Shown here piece after piece: positions 57,132 to 64,000 of a stretch of DNA of 64,000 bases. The notes under the pieces were generated by a model. The model made no database searches, was not told where the DNA came from, and was given only the letters and a program-made list of their open reading frames with translations. Origin of the DNA: Oegoconia quadripuncta (taxonomy: Eukaryota; Arthropoda; Insecta; Lepidoptera; Autostichidae); NCBI GenBank assembly GCA_949316235.1, contig OX438744.1:26399578-26463577 (forward strand). The letters run 5' to 3'. Position 1 is the stretch's first letter. Each line of letters opens with the position of its first letter. The translations under genes and the position numbers were made by a program.

Positions 57132-57548
57132 GTTCGGTGCTACCGGGATGGACCCAGGTCGCCGCCGAACAGTCCTGGCTTCGCGGGCCAATTGGCGTCG
57201 ACAGGGCCGGGGGAGGCTACAGAAGCGGGCCGGGATGATTTGGTGCTACCGGGATGGACCCAGGTCGCCGCCGAATAGTCCCAGTAATCGCGGGCGCAGT
57301 TGGCGCTAGGAAGGTCAGGCGGGAGTATGGCCACCGGTGCTACCGGGCGGGACCAGGTCGCCCCTGGGTGGCCTCAGGATCGGGACGGGCCGAGGCGATT
57401 CGGTACTACCGGGAAAGACCCAGGTCGTCGCCGAATAGCCACGGTAATCGCGTGCGCTAAAGGCGCCGGGCGGGGCCGATGCCCCTCGAAACAGGCGGGA
57501 TGAGACCTCCAGTACTACCGGGAAAGGCCCAGGTCGTCCCGGATGGTC
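57132..57548. repeat. Five hairpin modules, type 1, with changing stems
   Basis: The core CTACCGGGATGGACCCAGGT (variants) occurs five times. The arms around it differ yet pair: GTTCGG/CCGAAC (57132-57170), ATTTGG/CCGAAT with one wobble (57238-57276), GGCCACC/GGTGGCC (57329-57373), ATTCGG/CCGAAT (57398-57436), and GACCTCC/GGATGGTC with a one-base bulge (57504-57548). The core also has an inner ACCGGG/CCCAGGT stem. Confidence 0.75.
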
Positions 57549-57578
57549 CCAGGGTTGGAACGCGGGTGAACACGGGTT

Positions 57579-57767
57579 CGTGGTACCGCCACTCTCCGGG
57601 AATCCGCCCACGAGCGCGGCAGGGTACCACGGGGCGAGGGACTGGCTATACCGCCACTCTCCGGGAATCCGCCCTCGAGCGCGGCAGTGTATAGCCGGGG
57701 GGAACGAGGAGTCTGCTGCACCGCCACTCTCCGGGAATCCGCCCACGAGCGCGGCAGGGTGCAGCAG
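57579..57767. repeat. Three hairpin modules, type 2, with fully different perfect stems
   Basis: A 35-bp core (CACTCTCCGGGAATCCGCCC, then GAGCGCGGCAG) is nearly identical in three units. The flanks are CGTGGTACC/GGTACCACG (57579-57587, 57623-57631), GGCTATAC/GTATAGCC (57644-57651, 57689-57696) and CTGCTGCACC/GGTGCAGCAG (57713-57722, 57758-57767). The stems share almost no sequence with each other but each is perfectly complementary. Confidence 0.85.
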
Positions 57768-58008
57768 GGGAGGACCGGGGGGTCGGGTGAGGAGGAGGGG
57801 GAACACTCGAGACAACCTTCCGCGTCCGGAGCGCTGTCGCGACTGTTATTACGTAATCGGCGTGTGACTCATCGGGTGGTCGAACCGGTTTGCGGGCGGG
57901 CTGCGGGTAGCGGGGCGTCGTAGGTAAGCAGGTGTGCCGCCGCCGCGCTGGCGCCGCATCACGTGGTCGGTGCGTGCTCCCGTGGAACACGACGGGTGGA
58001 GTGTTACA

Positions 58009-58274
58009 AAGTTTCTGTTTTATAGTATATCTTTAAATTGATGTTCAGCTAAGATCGCTTATTTAGTGGCGAGTAAACATAATTTTCAAGCATTTTGGGT
58101 ACCATAAATTCTATATTGATTTTTTTTTCTTTATTTATCCATAGAACATACTATTTTTCACTGTAGTTAATCTGCAGTCTTCACGCTATTCTTGATGTAT
58201 CGAAACTAGTAGGTCAAACTTCGTTAATCTCCTGCTCCATAGGTTAAGCCATTTATAAGTACATTGAATTCAAT
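58009..58274. other. J-repeat right part and spacer
   Basis: AAGTTTCTGTTTTATAGTAT continues J after the LTR. Unassigned beyond 58060. Confidence 0.5.
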
Positions 58275-58515
58275 TAGCTACACTCTCATTTGTCATGGTC
58301 GGGTGGGAAACTTCTTCACATTTTAAGACTTCTTTAATTAGTCTAAGGCCCAAGGTAGGAATATAATCACGAAGGTCATCGTCTACTTTCAGTAGACGCC
58401 GTGCAAAGTATGATGGTAGGTACTGGATTGCATCAAGCATACTTGATCTCAGCAAGAGTTTGAGGCGGCTAATAACTAGGAGGAGGGATCGACAGACAAA
58501 ATCATATAGTTTCAA
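58275..58515 (-). repeat. R-repeat copy
   Basis: A minus frame of 81 codons includes ARRLLKVDDDLRDYIPTLGL, related to the R insert at 16662. Nucleotide similarity is also visible (TCTACTGAAAGTAGACG in reverse). Whether R once encoded a protein is unknown. Confidence 0.5.
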
Positions 58516-58545
58516 AATTAGTATTTAATATAGAAAAAAAAACCG

Positions 58546-58650
58546 CACTAAAATCTGACCACATATTACTGAGATACCTAGATCCGGACAAAGACAGGAC
58601 ACAGAGCGTCGTCAAACAAATAACACCTATCGTTTCTCGTCGGGTGTTAA
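58546..58650 (+). repeat. L repeat, single-unit copy
   Basis: GACCACATATTACTGAGATA, CCGGACAAAGACAGGACACA, CGTCGTCAAACAAATAACAC, TTTCTCGTCGGGTGTTAATA. Confidence 0.75.
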
Positions 58651-59169
58651 TACAATATTTCGTTCATAAAAATTTCTGTTTGAAATATAACTCACATCCG
58701 ACGGCTATAACCCGAGGCTAGTTATTCAAATAAAGGAGCTCCACCGTTCCCGCTGTGAGAGTAGTCGGGGTCTAATCTTGTGAATAACGACGCAGCTGCT
58801 TAGGAGACCCGCACTCCGGAAATTTTCGCCTTCGGTGACTTTGTACTGCAACGATACGAGATGATTGGGCCATGACATTTGTATGTAAAAAATACAGCGG
58901 TTGAGCCAGCATTCAAACATTGCTTTGTGCGAATAAGACGCCTGCGTTTGTGCATAAGGTTGTAACGGTGCCACTTCCGTTGATATTATGCTGCCTTTTT
59001 TCTTCGCTCATCTACTACTTATACTTAATACTTACCATTTGTGATGTTTTGGAGATTTATATCCAACCTTGAACGAATCCTGCTGTGAAGAAATACCGCG
59101 GATATAAATGCAATTTTTGTTTTGCAGAAACGAGCCGTTCGTGTGATTTACCAATTGAGACCAGCAGAC
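58651..59169. other. No recognised gene
   Basis: Unassigned. Confidence 0.42.
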
Positions 59170-59770
59170 ACTATGATTTAGATGATAATCATCCCTAGAT
59201 ATAACCAGCTCGTTCGCAAGCCAGGCTATTTCACATTTAATAATGTCAACTTCAAAGTCAAGTCAAAGTAAAAAAATGTTTTTACTTTGACTTGACAATG
59301 TTTGTAAAAAATAGTCAATTTCACATTTTTTAAGCTAGCTACTGCTTGTTCAAAATGCAATTTTCCCCTGAGAAGAACAAGCAAGAAACTGAAGGGGTTG
59401 TAAAACAGGTTTTTATATTACAAATAGGTTTTTACATTTCATTATTAATTGTGAAATAGCCTGGAATACGAGCGAGTTGGTTATGTCCAAGGATATTTAT
59501 CATTTAAATAGTCTGATATTTTATAATATGGGACAGATCATCAGACACAATAGAAGTTTTATTGTTATAGCGTCGAGAGGCGAGTTGTGTCCCGGAACGT
59601 GTTACAAATTTCTGTTTCATAGTATCTTTAAGTTTATTGATGATTTTGTATATCAACAGGTACCTTATTGCAAAAACGTATAATGAAATATAAAAACCTG
59701 TTTTTGAAAGAAGAACCCCTCGAGTTTCTTGCTTGTTCTACTCAGGCGAGAATTGCCTTTTGATCAAACC
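59170..59770. repeat. J repeats in both orientations
   Basis: 59180-59400 holds J in reverse (CATCCCTAGATATAACCAGC, GCCAGGCTATTTCACATTTA). 59405-59690 holds J forward (GTGAAATAGCCTGGAATACG, ATCATTTAAATAGTCTGATA), and 59695-59770 holds a further piece. An 18-bp perfect palindrome (GTCAAGTCAAAGTAAAAA, 59257-59274 with 59279-59296, 4-nt loop) lies inside. Confidence 0.7.
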
Positions 59771-59919
59771 GTAAAATCTGTCTATTTTAGTATACCCTGT
59801 ATAACTACAAAATAAAGTATTATTCACTTTGACTCAAAAAGAACACCAGCTGAAGTTCGTCATGGTGCTTATTGTTTTTGCTAAGTTCTACGACAACTAC
59901 TCCAATTACCTTCCTTAGA

Positions 59920-60289
59920 TTTTTTTTTAAACACAACGGGTTTTTGAAGGCTGGCTATCTTATCTCTGACAACCGGAACACAACAATGCTATTAACATTG
60001 CGGTTTGGCAGCAGATTTAGATAAGATGGTGGTAGCTAGCCAGACGGACATTTAAAATGCCCTACCACCAACCAAACCGAGTACTAAACGATTTTTCCCA
60101 CGTCTACAGATTCCCAATTCTACAGATTTCCAATATTACAGAAACCCTTGTCTACAGATTGTCAATACTACAGATTCCCGTGTGTACAGATTCCCCATTT
60201 CTACAGATATGTACCCCGCTGGGGATCGAACCCGCGACCTCCGAATCGTAAACCCAATGTTGTTTACATTGAGCCACGGAGGTGGTTAA
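59920..60289 (-). mobile_element. SINE-C copy carrying a 16-bp minisatellite
   Basis: SINE-C head and body are present, but the last 80 bp before the tail are deleted. At 60103-60208, between GAGTACTAAACG and ATGTACCCCGCTGGGG, lie six and a half 16-bp units (TCTACAGATTCCCAAT and variants) not found in any other copy. B box GGGGATCGAACCCGC intact. Confidence 0.88.
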
Positions 60290-60295
60290 AATAAA

Positions 60296-60450
60296 GAAAG
60301 AAAGAAAAAATTCTTTATTGTACACAGCTTAAAAATATACACAGTGACATTATTCTAACAGGTGTACAAAGGCGGTCTTATCGCTTATAGCGATCTCTTC
60401 CAGACAACCATGGCAAAGGAACTTGGTATAATACGCTACTGCTGCGTAGC
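60296..60450 (-). mobile_element. I-family retroelement 3' end
   Basis: (GAAA)n, then AAATTCTTTATTGTACACAG, CTTAAAAATATACACAGTGA, GTACAAAGGCGGTCTTATCG, AGCGATCTCTTCCAGACAAC. Confidence 0.75.
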
Positions 60451-61052
60451 GTAAAGCAAACTTACAAAAGTAAAATATATCTAAATCCTTATACTATAAT
60501 AAGAAATTTGTATTTTCCGTCAAAATTCAACCACAATAGCTACCACTTCAATAAAGCTGAAACATATTTTTTCCGTTCAGTGACTGTACAACCCTTGTGG
60601 CTACCATTGCGAAAAATAACTTTCTCTTTCGAACTTGTTCAATAATTTCAATGGAGTTATTTTTGAAGCAGCTCCATGTTTAATTCAAATCTTTTCACAA
60701 CGTCGATATTTTCAACGGGATGAGTTTTCCTCTCCATTATGGAAGAAATGATAAAATATGCTAAAAGTATTCAAGATTTTGTTTTATTATTAATTGGCAA
60801 GTAATGAACTAGTTTCCACGGGTCCGGTTATCTAGATCATTGCCCATAATCGCAATGTTTTGATGTAGGAATACTATTGGATGTCGTAAAGTTTTAGAGA
60901 GATCTCGATCCATGACATTATAATTCGATATCGAATATTAGTTTGATATTTCAAAGGAATTTACAAAACGAATTTAATTTTAAATAAGTTCTGTGTGTCA
61001 CATTATTTTTTTTATTTTGGTCTGAAATCATGCGTGCTGGGTGGTTTCGGCA
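60451..61052. other. No recognised gene
   Basis: AT-rich, unassigned. Confidence 0.42.
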
Positions 61053-61290
61053 CTCAAATAGTACAGAACCAATCCGTCTCTTCACGTGGATGTCGTAAAA
61101 GGCGACTAAGGGACTTTCCACTGAAAAACATCTATAGATTTGCACGTTTCAACGGCGATGGGCTCACCCTCTGTCACGTGTGCATTTCTGTATATTTCAT
61201 AAGGTGAACCGTGTGTTTGGAACACCGAAACACTATTATTTGGAATATCTTTGACCACCCTATTTGGGATAAAAGTCGTGACGTTATGTA
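61053..61290 (+). repeat. G-repeat copy
   Basis: GGATGTCGTAAAAGGCGACT, AAGGGACTTTCCACTG, GCATTTCTGTATATTTCATA, TTTGACCACCCTATTTGGGA, GTGACGTTATGTATGTATGT. Confidence 0.7.
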
Positions 61291-61844
61291 TGTATGTAAA
61301 TCATGCACAGAGGCTCTAAATACGATACTGTCCCCGCCCCTTTCGGTTACCCGTTATAAACTAAATACAGAGTGTAGTCCATCAGCGCATTTAGTATTGT
61401 TTACCGACAGTCCGTCTTGTGTCAATTTATTTGATCGTTCATCGTCAGCTGACGAGTACGCCGTGTGAGCTCGTGCGTGGCGCAAAGGTGATATTCCACT
61501 ATCAGCAGTTCGCGAACAACAAATAGATTCATAAATCACGAGGTCGCACTCTCGGGGTATCGCCGATGACAAACATCGCCCCAGCGCCGGGAGCGTTCAA
61601 ATATCTCGCAAATAAACAAGCCGCCATCTTTTTGATTCGATCAAATATCTAGAGAGGAATATCCGATTGTGTTACTCGTTTTCAAGCTGTAAAATCGTGT
61701 AGAATATTTTAAGTCAACCCTGTGTTCGTAAAAAATAAAGATGATATGTAGTACTGAAATTAAATCCTACATATTTAAATGTTTACAAATTCTTTCAGAT
61801 GTCAGAACGGAAACTTATTGAGAAAAAATATTATATAATATCAG
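61291..61844. other. Repeat-poor spacer
   Basis: 61440-61600 is CpG-bearing and unique (CAGCTGACGAGTACGCCGTG, GGTATCGCCGATGACAAAC). No exon recognised. Confidence 0.35.
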
Positions 61845-62010
61845 GCTATTTAGATGACAATCATCCTTGGACATAACCTGCTCACTCTCATGTCAGGCTA
61901 TTTGCAATTAACAATGAAATATTATTGCACCTTTTTGTAATATAAAAATCAATTTTAAATGAGCAACCCTCGAGTTTCTTGCTTGTTCTTCTCAGGGAAA
62001 AAATGCCTTT
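61845..62010 (-). repeat. J-repeat copy
   Basis: GGCTATTTAGATGACAATCA, CTCATGTCAGGCTATTTGCA, GAGCAACCCTCGAGTTTCTT. Confidence 0.65.
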
Positions 62011-62055
62011 AGAACAGACAACCTTAAACCTTTAGGTTCAATTACAATACAAAGC

Positions 62056-62332
62056 GCCTCCGTGGCTCAATGTAAACATTGCGGGTGTCCATGGGCGGCG
62101 GTGATTGCTTTCCATCAGGTGACCCGCATGCTCGTTTGCCGCCCTCTCATATAAAAAAAAATAAAAAACAACATTGGGGTTATGATTCGGAGGTCGCGAG
62201 TTCAATCCCCAGCGGGGTACATGTTTAAATACTCGGTTTGGTTGCTGGTAGGGCATTTTAAAATGTCCACCTGGCTCGCTACCACTATCTTACCTATAAG
62301 TCAGCCGCCAAACAGCAATGTTAATAGCATTT
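62056..62332 (+). mobile_element. SINE-C copy split by SINE-D
   Basis: Head CGCCTCCGTGGCTCAATGTA, interrupted after AACATT, resumes with AACATTGGGGTTATGATTCG, B box GAGTTCAATCCCC. The 3' third is missing after GTTAATAGCA. Confidence 0.88.
62081..62169 (+). mobile_element. SINE-D 3' fragment nested in SINE-C
   Basis: GCGGGTGTCCATGGGCGGCG, GCTTTCCATCAGGTGACCCG, GCCGCCCTCTCATATAAAAA with an A-rich tail. AACATT at 62075-62080 and 62170-62175 is the target duplication. Confidence 0.85.
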
Positions 62333-62519
62333 ATATCGACACCATGTTAACGCTATAACACGTAAATTGTATATGTATTAGATAAATGGATGTATGTGTA
62401 TATTAATTATTCGTGTTTTGTGTACACGATTTGGGTTCAACTTAGAACAGAACCATTCCCTAAACTGTTTAAACCTAACCTATGGTTTTAAGCTATCCCA
62501 ATTATCCCAACTTCCCTAG

Positions 62520-62730
62520 TAACATTAAAAATGCGAAAGTTTGTGTGTGTGCATGTATGTATGTATGTATGTTTGTTACTTCTTCATGCCTAAACGGCTG
62601 AACGGATTTGGATGAAATTTGGTTGGGAGACAGACTGGATTAAAATATACCCAGGTATATTTTTTTGCTGAACCGACTTTGATGAATCTTCTACGCGAAC
62701 GAAGTCGCGAGCCAAAAACTAGTTCTGTAT
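62520..62730 (+). repeat. Dispersed repeat with ATGT microsatellite
   Basis: TAAAAATGCGAAAGTTTGTG, (ATGT)n, CGGCTGAACGGATTTGGATG, GCGAACGAAGTCGCGAGC. A layout common among lepidopteran dispersed repeats. Confidence 0.55.
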
Positions 62731-63149
62731 ACATTTTAAATAAAATAAAATAATTAGAAGTAATATATAAGGCGAAATTTAAATCATTGACAGGTTTCGA
62801 AGGCAAGAAGTAATTATCCACTATACCTACCAATAACGGGTCGTAAAAATGCTATATTGTATGCATCATAATAACGATTAAGGTAGCCTAGTAATTGTCA
62901 GTCCTCGATAGGCTGACGATGGTTAATAGTAGGAAGAAAGAAGAAGAACTGTTAAACACCTTGTTAATAGAATTGGAAAAATTATACATTCGAATTTATG
63001 TCGTTTCTACGAAAGAAAATAAAATTGTGCACCTTATGCACTCGTTGAAGACTCGTTTAAGTTAAGAAAGACCAAACGTAATAATTAATCCTTAGTAAAT
63101 ATAATAAATAATTATATTATAGTTAGGATCAAGAAGGCTTGCTCGTTGT
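62731..63149. other. No recognised gene
   Basis: Unassigned. Confidence 0.42.
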
Positions 63150-63660
63150 TGTTAAGCTGTGGTACGGCTGTGTTTGCTTGCAGCACGCGATCCTTGCGCT
63201 TTGGGACTGACTCCACTTGAATATGCGGATCCGCTGCATCGCTAAAAACTTTAATAATTAACTCGTATCGCCCCCTGGACCACCTCCCCCACGTGCTGGC
63301 CGCCCCCCGCTCCTCTCCGTCTCAGGGAGCGAAACTATTTACATTAATAATGCTTTAATAAATGTTTTGCATAACATGTTTAATATTCACATAATTTATT
63401 TCGTTTTAAAATTATAATAATATATATCTGTACGGACTAGCACGTACAATAGGCATCATAATAATGAATGAGCGGTCATGCGCTCTATTACAATGTAATA
63501 AGGCCGATGACGCGGTAAAACGATCCATCGACTTGTTCCTTACCGTGGGTAAAATGCATATTCGGCTATTCACGCCGATACCACGTTTTATTAATCAGTT
63601 CGCGTTTATAGGTAGCAAGTAAACCACGCGCTCTCATCATTCATCTAGCATAATTAATTA
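63150..63660. promoter_or_regulatory. Candidate conserved non-coding block
   Basis: Unique and repeat-free, alternating GC-rich (CACCTCCCCCACGTGCTGGC) and homeodomain-core-rich parts (ACATTAATAATGCTTTAATA, TTTTATTAATCAGTTCGC, CATAATTAATTATAAT), with an E-box CACGTG. No coding frame. Regulatory role inferred. Confidence 0.33.
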
Positions 63661-63969
63661 TAATAAAATTTATCATTTCTAAAGTCGTATGTTATCATTT
63701 CCGAACTACTTCGGCTAACACCCGAAAAATACAAATACTCCATCTGTCATGGCTCCATCATCCATCTTGGTTTTTCGGGATGTGCGTAGTATTTATACTC
63801 GGGGTTCTTTCCATACGCACATTTCTTCACTATCTCTATAAATATTTATTCTGTCTTTACGCTTAATTACAACATAAAGTGACATGGCGTCCACACAGCA
63901 CTCAACTTTATAAGCGTTCTCAGACATTTTACTGAAATTCCAGCCGGGCTCCCTGTCAGCGCAATCATA

Positions 63970-63988
63970 TACGACCTGTTTGGTGTAA
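63970..63988 (+). mobile_element. Start of a SINE-A head at the window edge
   Basis: ACGACCTGTTTGGTGTA is the first 17 bp of the SINE-A head, then it diverges to AGAGTAAGAATAA. A tiny relic or a head with an early indel. Confidence 0.5.
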
Positions 63989-64000
63989 GAGTAAGAATAA

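Larger units (their letters stand above)
56857..58008 (-). mobile_element. Solo LTR, 1152 bp, GC-rich
   Basis: Bounded by TGTAAC at 56857 and GTTACA at 58008 (TG...CA ends with a short inverted repeat), with AAGT at both 56853-56856 and 58009-58012 as a 4-bp target duplication. Rejoining the flanks makes a continuous J repeat (compare 29770: AAGTTTCTATTTTATAG). In minus orientation a CCAATAAACG polyadenylation-type signal lies about 180 bp before the end, which suggests transcription from right to left. No internal retrotransposon coding region is present, so it is a recombined solo LTR. GC content (roughly two thirds) is the highest in the window. Its superfamily is unknown. Confidence 0.78.

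Noticed and set aside
57315..57867. Frames of 95-166 codons in the GC-rich LTR
   Set aside because: High GC removes stops on both strands; frames overlap on opposite strands and repeat with the hairpin modules. No retroviral-type domain.

Overview
The window is AT-rich animal nuclear DNA, most probably from a moth or butterfly. Three things point there: several dense families of tRNA-headed SINEs, RTE- and CR1/Jockey-like retroelement fragments of the kind common in Lepidoptera, and one spliced exon of an arthropod neuronal gene. There are no bacterial-type genes. This taxon call is inference from repeat style, not a database result.

Only one host coding segment is convincing: a 211-bp exon at 19118-19328 (+) encoding the second half of an immunoglobulin domain of a Dpr-family cell-surface protein, with a good acceptor and donor. 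No partner exon was found, so much of the window may be intron of that gene. A complete SINE sits about 33 bp upstream of the exon's acceptor. Four repeat-poor stretches (15310-15480, 20370-21340, 41800-42180, 63150-63660) are candidate regulatory DNA by composition only.

The rest is a record of mobile DNA. For reference I name the families: SINE-A (tRNA-like head, about 270 bp), SINE-B (related head, different body), SINE-C (about 340 bp, A-tail, the most abundant), SINE-D, SINE-F, H (retroelement 3' ends with an ATCT tail), I (3' ends with a CTTT tail), J, K, L, M, N, O, P, R and G (other interspersed repeats). Coding relics are a 5'-truncated LINE at 48378-50966 (-) with one in-frame stop, an RTE-like relic at 16262-17045 (-) split by a 267-bp insert, and short C-terminal LINE fragments near 6.0, 26.5, 37.0, 52.1 and 55.4 kb. 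Two elements with terminal inverted repeats were found by comparing distant ends: 12326-14016 and 31936-35615. A solo LTR of 1152 bp lies at 56857-58008.

The oddest structure is inside that GC-rich LTR. Eight short modules of two types have nearly constant cores, but the flanking arms, although they differ between modules, remain complementary to each other. Other unusual features are six short-loop palindromes of the snap-back type, a 37-bp minisatellite grown from inside a dispersed repeat, a 16-bp minisatellite inside a SINE, and a composite of SINE-B plus hairpin present twice.
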